This document shows, piece by piece, positions 1 to 4,951 of a DNA stretch of 6,078 bases. Position numbers and translations under genes: made by a program. The stretch covers positions 1 through 6,078 of the forward strand of contig JAHEYX010000032.1 in the NCBI GenBank assembly GCA_023251415.1, in the 5' to 3' direction. The notes under the pieces are model-generated. The model was given only the letters and a program-made list of their open reading frames with translations, was not told the origin of the DNA and searched no databases. Each line of letters starts with the position of its first letter. Position 1 is the first letter of the stretch. Source of the DNA: Chitinophagales bacterium (GTDB lineage: Bacteria; Bacteroidota; Bacteroidia; Chitinophagales; CAIODY01).

Positions 1-48
1 TAAAACTTAGTTGTACAATGTTGTGAATGCAACATACGACGTTTTTGT

Positions 49-504
49 TTATTGCTCAATTTGCCTGAAGAAGCGTTGAATAGCGCTGCTACAATCACTT
101 AAACTTTGTGTTATTAGAAAACTTAGGAATACTACAAATACAATTAATAATACTGGATATATAAATTTAAAGTTTGAATACGCTTGCATACAGAAATCAC
201 TTTGTTTTTTGTAGGAAATAACAACGGTCACCATCGAAATTTGAATTAAAAGAACCACTGCCAATAACCAAATGTATTCACGTGGAAAAGAATAAGCTAC
301 TTTCGTAAATTCCTTTTCAATAGTAATATTCGCTACAATAGGTATTCCCTTATTTCGATATACATTGTATTCAAGTACAATAGCATTAGCTATAACATTG
401 TTTAGTTCAAAATTATCATCCACACTTGCAATAGCTTTGAATTTTTGAATCAAAACTTCACTGGTTAAATCGTAGTTTTCAAATTGTTCTTTATAAACTG
501 TCAT
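49..504 (-). CDS. Hypothetical two-helix membrane protein, 151 aa
   Basis: I do not recognise this protein. It opens with a hydrophilic stretch of about 75 residues that carries no signal peptide. Two strongly hydrophobic segments follow, at about residues 77-97 and 113-133, joined by a short basic loop (SYKKQ...NFK). A tail of about 18 residues contains Arg and Gln (RFFRQIEQ). This predicts an inner-membrane protein with a helical hairpin near the C-terminus. The start is an ATG, 52 bases after the stop of the 91-aa gene on the same strand, so the two could share a transcript; a TAGATTTG box between them could also give it its own promoter. It is AT-rich like its neighbours. Its position beyond an RHS fragment makes an immunity-type membrane protein conceivable, but nothing in the sequence proves that. 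Confidence 0.7.
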   Translation of the reverse strand: MTVYKEQFENYDLTSEVLIQKFKAIASVDDNFELNNVIANAIVLEYNVYRNKGIPIVANITIEKEFTKVAYSFPREYIWLLAVVLLIQISMVTVVISYKKQSDFCMQAYSNFKFIYPVLLIVFVVFLSFLITQSLSDCSSAIQRFFRQIEQ

Positions 505-551
505 TTGCTAAACATTAAGCAGGTTTTTCTTAACGGTTGTAAACAAAAAAA

Positions 552-559
552 CAAATCTA
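552..559 (-). promoter_or_regulatory. Candidate -7 box for the 151-aa gene
   Basis: On the minus strand this reads TAGATTTG, matching the Bacteroidota -7 consensus TAnnTTTG. It overlaps the stop codon of the upstream 91-aa gene and would give a leader of roughly 40 bases. No good TTTG -33 box lies at the usual distance, so this may be a chance match in AT-rich DNA. Confidence 0.25.
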
Positions 560-832
560 CTTCTTTTTTATTGCAATGGGTTTGATACCAAAATATGCTA
601 GTGGCCCACCTACTTTAGGTCCTAATTTGATATCACCAATAAAAGTATCCGAATCGGAATTAGTATACCCTTCTGCTTCTATAAAATGACATTCATAAAC
701 AGCCAATCGGTAACTGCAATATATAGTAGCGGTATCTGTATTATTGCTTGCACTGGTAAACGGAATAAACCATATTACACCTAGGAGTAGAAGTAAAATA
801 ATTGCAATTAAATAAACGCCTATTCTTTTCAT
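557..832 (-). CDS. Small exported or membrane-anchored hypothetical protein, 91 aa
   Basis: This is an unrecognised small protein. From the ATG at 832 it begins MKRIGVYLIAIILLLLLGV, a basic start followed by a hydrophobic core of about 20 residues, which fits a signal peptide or an N-terminal anchor. An in-frame ATG at 847 would add five residues (MYLLE) ahead of this; I prefer 832 because it puts the basic MKR directly before the hydrophobic core. The mature part is about 60 residues, with two Cys (in YCSY and YECHF) that could pair outside the cytoplasm, and a basic end (KPIAIKKK). It lies about 113 bases downstream of the RHS fragment and 52 bases upstream of the 151-aa membrane protein, all on one strand. 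It could be a small effector, an immunity protein or an unrelated exported protein; the sequence does not decide. Confidence 0.62.
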   Translation of the reverse strand: MKRIGVYLIAIILLLLLGVIWFIPFTSASNNTDTATIYCSYRLAVYECHFIEAEGYTNSDSDTFIGDIKLGPKVGGPLAYFGIKPIAIKKK

Positions 833-945
833 TTCAAGTAGATACAAAATTTTGGTTCAACTAAACTAATGAATTATGCTGGATGTAGTTTACAACTTGT
901 TTAATTTTTATAACTGTTTGATGATTTGTTTCATCCACTTCACAC

Positions 946-1281
946 TTACAAACCCCATACATCATAATTGTAAGTGGCTGTTACTTCTGTAGCCGCCTGC
1001 AAAATTCCATCATCATTCAAATCAGAAATAATCACCCGGTTATTGCCAAGGTGGTCTTTGATGAAATACTCGTCGCGGAAGTGATTTAATCCGGCATCCC
1101 AAACCACACGCCCTTCGGCTGTTTGTAAGCTGCTTAAGGTTTGATTGCTGTACTCAAAACCATTCACATAATCAGTAGTAGTTACCGTTCCGTTGATGGT
1201 GCTGATTTTTTGGAGTTTGATTGGCATGGTGTTGTGAATATATGTGGGGCTTACAGTATTATATGCAGCCTTTCTTTTCAT
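946..1281 (-). CDS. RHS repeat-associated core fragment, 111 aa, probably a gene remnant
   Basis: From about residue 21 onward this matches the end of the RHS/YD-repeat core in Bacteroidota: IKLQKIST, TTTDYVNGFEYSN, EGRV, then the hallmark YFIKDHLGNNRVIISD and NYDVWG. Full RHS proteins run to a thousand or more residues and carry a variable toxin domain after this core. Here both the upstream repeats and any C-terminal domain are missing, and a TAA follows NYDVWGL directly. The first 20 or so residues do not look like RHS, so the homology begins inside the ORF. The ATG overlaps the TGA of the 275-aa gene as ATGA, which could allow coupled translation. GC is about 47% over 120 bases against 22% in the gene before it. 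I read this as a displaced RHS piece left by recombination. The RHS assignment is firm; whether it is expressed is not. Confidence 0.72.
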   Translation of the reverse strand: MKRKAAYNTVSPTYIHNTMPIKLQKISTINGTVTTTDYVNGFEYSNQTLSSLQTAEGRVVWDAGLNHFRDEYFIKDHLGNNRVIISDLNDDGILQAATEVTATYNYDVWGL

Positions 1282-2105
1282 TGAATAATTTTTAATTGAC
1301 TAATCCGCTTGTGGTCTTTTGTAAAATAGTCAATTACTCTAATATTCCCATAGTCATCGTACTCAAAGTTGTAGTTAGAACTGTCTTTACTGTCTACAAT
1401 TCTTTTAACATTTTTTGTTCCTGAAAAATATTCCAAGTCAAGTTTTTCAGGTTTTACGCCACTTATCAAACTTCTATTGTAAAAGTAAGTAGTCAATCTT
1501 AAATTGTTGTCAAAAATATTGGTAAAAAACAGTCCGTCTTTTTCGTCTAATTTATCTGGTCGTTCAAAATAAGCTTTCTTAAGTTTAACTGGGTAGTCAA
1601 AAAATTCAACACACCAACTCAAATCAATTTTATACTTGTTTGTCAAGTAGTTTATTGGAATATAACAATTAAAAGACTTTACAACTTTATTTAAACTGTC
1701 CGTAATTTCAACTTTTACAACTATATTCTTTTGACAAATATAATTGCGTTCATTGTTGTAGTATTCGTATAAGTTGGTCAAGTCAATAATTCTACCTTGT
1801 GGTACAGTAATAAACGTTCCGTGATAAGTTGAAATCAGGTAATACTTATTTAGTGTTCCGCTTGAGCTATCATAACCGCTAATTAATTCAATCGTGTCAT
1901 TGTAAATTTTGTATGTTCCATGAAAGGTTGGATTACCAAAATGTCCTGAAGAAGTTCTTCGGTAAGTTCCATCCTTATGAAACTCAAATTTCCAAAAAGT
2001 CATTGCCCATTGTCCTGTATAAGTTTTCTCAATAGCTTGCCCGTTAACTTTCAAAAAGGAAGTCAATAGCAAAAGTGTTAATATGTTTCGGAGGATCGTC
2101 ATCAT
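1278..2105 (-). CDS. Exported hypothetical protein with lipocalin-like N-terminal part, 275 aa
   Basis: The protein starts with a signal peptide, MMTILRNILTLLLLTSFLKVNG, with likely cleavage before QA at residue 23, the common Bacteroidota pattern, so it should be periplasmic or outer-surface. Two ATG codons stand in tandem, at 2105 and 2102. Residues of about 30-75 (GQWAMTFWKFEFHKDGTYRR, then FHGTYKIYNDTIEL) have the beta-strand pattern F-x-DGTY...G-x-Y...D-x-I-x-L seen in lipocalin-like domains. The C-terminal part (about 220-265) contains YDDYGNIRVIDYFTKDHKRI, reminiscent of a degenerate YD-type repeat. I do not recognise a family for the whole protein. A TATATTTG box lies upstream, and the stop overlaps the start of the RHS fragment by 4 bases. 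It is very AT-rich (about 22% GC in a 120-base sample), which suggests acquired DNA. Confidence 0.78.
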   Translation of the reverse strand: MMTILRNILTLLLLTSFLKVNGQAIEKTYTGQWAMTFWKFEFHKDGTYRRTSSGHFGNPTFHGTYKIYNDTIELISGYDSSSGTLNKYYLISTYHGTFITVPQGRIIDLTNLYEYYNNERNYICQKNIVVKVEITDSLNKVVKSFNCYIPINYLTNKYKIDLSWCVEFFDYPVKLKKAYFERPDKLDEKDGLFFTNIFDNNLRLTTYFYNRSLISGVKPEKLDLEYFSGTKNVKRIVDSKDSSNYNFEYDDYGNIRVIDYFTKDHKRISQLKIIQ

Positions 2106-2157
2106 TTTACGCTTAATTAAGCAGCTATAAGAAGTTGGGGATAAAAAGTTATGCTTC

Positions 2158-2186
2158 CAAATATAAATAAACTTTAAGAGAACTAA
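2158..2186 (-). promoter_or_regulatory. Candidate promoter of the 275-aa gene
   Basis: On the minus strand TATATTTG (2165 to 2158) fits the Bacteroidota -7 consensus TAnnTTTG. A weak -33 word, TTAG (2186 to 2183), lies 17 bases further upstream. Transcription would begin near 2150, giving a leader of about 45 bases. Between box and start codon lies a perfect 12-base palindrome, GCTTAATTAAGC (2111-2122), which could fold or bind a dimeric regulator. Confidence 0.4.
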
Positions 2187-2246
2187 TCAGTATTAATAGT
2201 AAGCTGCACCGCCAATTTCTTGTAGGTGTTGATATAGGGCGTTTAT

Positions 2247-2939
2247 TCATTGAAGTTTCCTGTATAAATGAATTTTACCTGTTGGAAAATACATCATACT
2301 GAAAGTACTGTCAGTTAGTCCCAAGATTTCATATTTAAATGTGTCGCTCTTGTTAGTCAATATAAGAAATTTTGCCTTCTCTGCTTCTTTTGTAAATTCA
2401 GGTAATTTATCGGTTATTGAAATTGCATAATAGTCGTCAGCAGTTGCTTGAATACCTTTATAATTAAAGGACCACTGATTATTTTTTATTGTCAGTGTAG
2501 CTAAACTGTCTTGGTCGTGAAACCAAAGTCCTTGCATTAATTCAATTGTTGTTTTCGATTGTTGAACTACACTATTCTTTGCCTTATCAATACTGTCAAG
2601 TTGAGCTTGAAATTTTGTCCACCAACCTACGCCGTATTTATTTTCTAAGTAGTCAATCATTGCATTATTATAATACTTTGTTCTATTAACGTTGTCCGAT
2701 GAAACTCGACAACCAATTAAATGAAACTCCAATCCGTAGAACTTTGCAAGTTTTTGTTTTTGGTCGAAATTCAATGGCATTTCACCAATGAATGCAATTT
2801 GAATTTTTTTATTGCTAATATCTTGTCGAGCAGTCCAAAAATTATATGGTGTAAAAAGTCCGAATACAGAATTCAGTCCAAAGCAAATTCCACCAATCAG
2901 TAGTACTGTCAAAAGTCCGTATGTAGTTTTTCTTTCCAA
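2247..2939 (-). CDS. Membrane-anchored hypothetical protein with C-terminal lipocalin-like domain, 230 aa
   Basis: Residues 8-29 form one hydrophobic segment (LLTVLLIGGICFGLNSVFGLF), an anchor or uncleaved signal. Residues of about 45-118 resemble a small module found in other Bacteroidota exported proteins: IAFIGEMPLNF, FHLIGCRVS with a conserved-looking Cys, YYNNAMIDYLENKYG, then WWTKFQAQLDSI. Residues of about 135-228 look lipocalin-like: LMQGLWFHDQDSLATLTI, a strand-rich middle, and a closing GKIHLYRKL. The only start that keeps the anchor is TTG at 2939: a TAA stands four codons upstream and the first in-frame ATG is residue 54. A TTG start, or an upstream frameshift, is therefore implied. 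It is the first gene of the minus-strand series, with a strong promoter-like match about 115 bases before the start. The function is unknown; the module resemblance comes from memory of related sequences. Confidence 0.75.
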   Translation of the reverse strand: MERKTTYGLLTVLLIGGICFGLNSVFGLFTPYNFWTARQDISNKKIQIAFIGEMPLNFDQKQKLAKFYGLEFHLIGCRVSSDNVNRTKYYNNAMIDYLENKYGVGWWTKFQAQLDSIDKAKNSVVQQSKTTIELMQGLWFHDQDSLATLTIKNNQWSFNYKGIQATADDYYAISITDKLPEFTKEAEKAKFLILTNKSDTFKYEILGLTDSTFSMMYFPTGKIHLYRKLQ

Positions 2940-3063
2940 GGTGTTTGTTTAGTTGCCTGCTGTAGTTTTAATCAAATATGCAGTATAACTTAGTAATTTT
3001 GATAAACTTCTTATCTAGACCAATGTATTTTAGTGGATATGGATGATTCTTTCCTCCTTTTTC

Positions 3064-3094
3064 CAAATATACATTATTTATTATAAAGCGCAAA
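3064..3094 (-). promoter_or_regulatory. Strong candidate Bacteroidota promoter for the 230-aa gene
   Basis: Read on the minus strand, TTTG (3094 to 3091) and TATATTTG (3071 to 3064) are separated by exactly 19 bases, a full match to the Bacteroidota primary sigma consensus TTTG-N19-TAnnTTTG. Transcription would start near 3056, giving an unusually long leader of about 115 bases before the TTG start at 2939. It is the best promoter match noticed in the window and could drive the whole minus-strand series. Confidence 0.6.
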
Positions 3095-3334
3095 TGGTAA
3101 AGATTGATTTGCTATTAACATTCGCTTACATTCACTATAAGTTTGCTTTGAATGTAATTTGAGATGCTCGGAGGATATTCCGGATTTACTCCGAAGCAAT
3201 TCTTGGTTAGGTTAATGCAATTCTGAATTCATGAGAAGCAATTCTATACACATCGGATGCAATTACGAATAGCTTGCAAGCAATTGCGATATTGCTCAGT
3301 TGGGGGTAATAATTGCTCCGAAGCAACTCCGAGT

Positions 3335-3536
3335 TGCTCGCGATGTGGTCTGACCTGAAAAGTTGTCAGTCAGAATTGCTCCGGATGTATTATAGGTTTG
3401 CTCCGAAGCAATTCCGAGTTGCTCCGAAGCAATTCCAACCACATCCGTATGTGGTCGGACCAGAAAATTTGTCAGTCAGAATTGCTTCGGATGTGTTCCG
3501 ACCCCATCGCGAGCACCCCTGACCACATCGCGAGCA
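3335..3536. repeat. Perfect 16-bp inverted repeat within the array
   Basis: TGCTCGCGATGTGGTC at 3335-3350 is the exact reverse complement of GACCACATCGCGAGCA at 3521-3536, so the array contains the same word in both orientations. Another inverted pair lies between them: ACCACAT (3438-3444) and ATGTGGT (3449-3455) around CCGT, a compact 7-bp stem. Single strands of this stretch could fold extensively. Confidence 0.75.
3343..3494. repeat. Higher-order direct repeat of 46 bp inside the array
   Basis: Bases 3343-3388 and 3449-3494 match at 42 of 46 positions, 106 bases apart. Both copies contain TTGTCAGTCAGAATTGCT or a one-base variant. The copies span more than two 21-bp units, and their flanking units are also related. 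This points to duplication of a multi-unit block after the basic 21-bp repeat had formed, one 22-bp unit accounting for the offset of 5 x 21 + 1. Confidence 0.8.
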
Positions 3537-3811
3537 CCTCTGACCACATCGAAAGCAATCCAACCCGATATTCAAGTAATTCCAAAACACGGAAGGTATT
3601 TATTCGGTGAATTTTAATCAAACCGACTCATTTTCGGACTTTTTCTTCTTTAAAAGCATAAAATTTTAATTACTGACTGCTTTTTTAGCTCTAAACTGTT
3701 TTTAATCGGCACATTCTACAATAGGTAGTTCCATTTTTTGGACTTTATATAAACCCGGAAACTAATTTTACAAATGCTGTTGCCGGGCCAATACGTAATT
3801 GCCTTATGGCA

Positions 3812-3878
3812 CTTTAATAACTTCAGAAGGTATTAGATTGACCTAATAAGTTGCTTTAATAACTTCGGAAGGTATTAG
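3812..3878. repeat. Pair of 25-bp direct repeats
   Basis: Bases 3812-3836 and 3854-3878 are identical except for one A/G difference; both contain TTAATAACTTC followed by GAAGGTATTAG. They start 42 bases apart, twice the 21-base period of the array upstream, though the sequence is unrelated. Between them CTAATA (3843-3848) is the reverse complement of TATTAG (3831-3836), and TTAGGGG occurs twice just after the second copy. Confidence 0.8.
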
Positions 3879-3923
3879 GGGTTTTATTAGGGGCGTTTTT
3901 TAAACTTTAATTTTTCTTCGTAC

Positions 3924-3940
3924 TCAAATCAAAGATTTGA
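3924..3940. repeat. Short perfect hairpin
   Basis: TCAAATC pairs perfectly with GATTTGA around a three-base AAA loop. It lies eight bases before a stronger hairpin at 3949-3972. No T-run follows, so it is not a typical terminator. Confidence 0.6.
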
Positions 3941-3948
3941 TGCCGCGC

Positions 3949-3972
3949 AAGTGTAGTCATGAGACTACACTT
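3949..3972. repeat. Perfect 10-bp hairpin, possible REP-like or IS200/IS605-type end
   Basis: AAGTGTAGTC and GACTACACTT form a perfect 10-bp stem around ATGA. No T-run follows on either strand, so an intrinsic terminator is unlikely despite its place downstream of the 236-aa minus-strand gene. The stem contains GTAG, a tetranucleotide typical of REP elements mobilised by Y1 (REP-associated tyrosine) transposases, and together with the preceding hairpin it resembles subterminal structures of such elements. That interpretation is inference; no transposase gene is in the window. Confidence 0.7.
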
Positions 3973-4009
3973 AACTGCCACCGAGGGGCTTTTCGTAATC
4001 TGCTTTAAA

Positions 4010-4036
4010 ATTATTAATTTTTCATTATTAATTTTT
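4010..4036. repeat. AT-rich 13-bp direct repeat
   Basis: ATTATTAATTTTT occurs at 4010-4022 and again at 4024-4036, one base apart, just beyond the stop of the 236-aa minus-strand gene. It may be a target-site-like duplication or simple AT-rich slippage. Confidence 0.6.
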
Positions 4037-4046
4037 AATGCTAGAA

Positions 4047-4757
4047 TCATAATTTGCTGATGTGTCGTATCAACTTTCTTTTGGCTACAGGCAATAGGGT
4101 TTCTTGTAAGGGAAATGGTGTTTCGGTTTCTATCACATAGGTGGCCGGAATAAAACGACTGTTGTCTTTTTTAATCCACTCGTATTTAATGCTGTCATAA
4201 TTGGTACTGATGCTCCACGTATAGCTTTGCAAAAAGGAAGTTTTTAACCCTCGATACGCCGAACTTGCGGTTTCGAACAAGGTAAATTCAAACTGATACA
4301 AGTGTATGAGGCGCCGCCACTTTTCGCCAATAAAGAAAAACCCGGCTTCTTGGTTGATTGGATTGATTCCTAATGGAAATAACTGCAAATGCTGATCTAC
4401 ATTATCAAATAAGCCGGTGCCGGTTTTAACTTTATTTTCGAGGCGGGGCAATGCATAGGCTATAATGGCTTCGAGCGTTTCATAAAATTGTGGTTTGGGC
4501 ATTTGCTCATATTGAATACCCACTTGTTGCCAATCAATACGTTTAATGGATTTGGGTAATTGGTTTTGCGCTTGTTCCAATGCGGTCTTCAGCTCTTGCA
4601 GGGTACGTTGGTGTTGAATTAATTCGCTCAAAGGCGGATACAACTTTTCTTCTTTGAAGTACTGTTCGATGTCGCGTAAATAAGCCAGCAGAATGTACTT
4701 TTTATACTCGAAATCAATTGTACCTTCGGTCATCCAATTTTGATTGAGGTGTAACAT
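4047..4757 (-). CDS. Conserved Bacteroidota protein of unknown function, 236 aa
   Basis: The protein resembles a widely shared Bacteroidota family of about this length with no assigned function. Recognisable landmarks are the start LNQNWMTEGTIDFEYKKYIL, a middle EAIIAYALPRLE, the segment EAGFFFIGE, YQFEFTLFETASSAYRGL, and the end PATYVIETETPFPLQETLLP with VAKRKLIRHI. It appears full length. It has no signal peptide or membrane helix, so it should be cytoplasmic; residues of about 18-70 are helical and could form a coiled coil (RTLQELKTALEQAQNQL). The start is the ATG at 4757, matching the family's usual beginning. It is divergent from the exported oxidoreductase-like gene across 194 bases. 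No clear TAnnTTTG box was found upstream on its strand. The family call is from memory of related sequences; the function is unknown. Confidence 0.88.
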   Translation of the reverse strand: MLHLNQNWMTEGTIDFEYKKYILLAYLRDIEQYFKEEKLYPPLSELIQHQRTLQELKTALEQAQNQLPKSIKRIDWQQVGIQYEQMPKPQFYETLEAIIAYALPRLENKVKTGTGLFDNVDQHLQLFPLGINPINQEAGFFFIGEKWRRLIHLYQFEFTLFETASSAYRGLKTSFLQSYTWSISTNYDSIKYEWIKKDNSRFIPATYVIETETPFPLQETLLPVAKRKLIRHISKL

Positions 4758-4883
4758 ACGCTTCGGTTTTTATTGCTTGTAATTTAAAGAACCTGAATTG
4801 AATTAACAATAGCCCATACGACGTAGCCCTATGCTTTGTTCTACCATTAAAGCAATGGCTTTCGATGTTAAGCACTTGTTAAG

Positions 4884-4916
4884 TTTTAAAATAGAACAAG
4901 GAATGCTATAAATTTG
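4884..4916 (+). promoter_or_regulatory. Candidate promoter of the TlpA-like gene
   Basis: TAAATTTG at 4909-4916 matches the Bacteroidota -7 consensus TAnnTTTG. A weak -33 word (TTTT at 4884-4887) lies 21 bases upstream. Transcription would start near 4922, about 30 bases before the ATG at 4952. The leader (AAATCAGCTAC before ATG) has no Shine-Dalgarno sequence, as is usual in this phylum. Confidence 0.45.
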
Positions 4917-4951
4917 CTACATCCTTAAAACTAAATCCAAAAATCAGCTAC

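Larger units (their letters stand above)
3121..3585. repeat. Degenerate 21-bp tandem array, about 22 units, helically phased
   Basis: The stretch can be cut into consecutive units of 21 bp, with three of 22 bp (beginning 3184, 3290 and 3375). The clearest core is TTGCTCCGAAGCAATT, whose ends TTGCT and AGCAA form a hairpin around CCGA. GCAATT starts at 3196, 3217, 3238, 3259 and 3280, exactly 21 apart, and again at 3408 and 3429; related GCAATC and GTAATT follow in phase at 3555 and 3576. TTGCT starts at 3292, 3313, 3334, 3376, 3398, 3419 and 3482. The best tandem pair is 3398-3418 and 3419-3439. A second unit type built on GACCACATCGCGAGCA fills 3500-3562. GC is about 47% near 3301-3420 against 29% in the 3' flank. 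Short frames are open on both strands through parts of it, but the 22-bp units break any continuous frame and the 5' part has stops, so I call no gene here. Confidence 0.85.
3586..4046. other. Gene-free AT-rich intergenic stretch with small repeats
   Basis: No supported coding frame or RNA gene is visible on either strand. The first 220 bases are simple AT-rich DNA with weak competing stems (TCGGT at 3604-3608 with ACCGA at 3622-3626; CCGA at 3623-3626 with TCGG at 3634-3637). The second half holds the 25-bp direct repeats, the two hairpins and the AT-rich direct repeat listed separately. It may be the remains of a mobile element, but no transposase fragment was found. Confidence 0.55.

Noticed and set aside
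18..35. Terminator of the 151-aa gene (ATGTTG and CAACAT around six bases)
   Set aside because: The stem is only six pairs, AT-rich, and on the minus strand no U-tract follows directly.
2721..2903. Plus-strand frame of 60 codons
   Set aside because: It is antisense to the N-terminal part of the 230-aa gene, is short and has no recognisable features.
3397..3501. Integron attC-like sites suggested by the palindromic units
   Set aside because: The expected GTTRRRY core sites and integrase context are absent, and the palindromes recur every 21 bp without gene cassettes between them.
3121..3585. CRISPR array
   Set aside because: Units follow each other directly with a 21-bp period and gradual divergence; there are no identical repeats separated by unique spacers of equal length, and no cas gene is present.
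3313..3610. Short open frames on both strands (plus 3313-3522 and 3398-3610, minus 3390-3590)
   Set aside because: They arise because the 21-bp unit is a multiple of three and poor in stop codons. They overlap each other on opposite strands, begin at repeat units and resemble no protein family.
3623..3646. Plus-strand terminator (CCGA...TCGG followed by a T-rich stretch)
   Set aside because: The stem is only four base pairs and no plus-strand gene lies upstream to terminate.
4836..4899. Inverted pair TTGTTCTA / TAGAACAA in the divergent intergenic region
   Set aside because: The arms are only eight bases and 48 bases apart in AT-rich DNA, so chance is a sufficient explanation.
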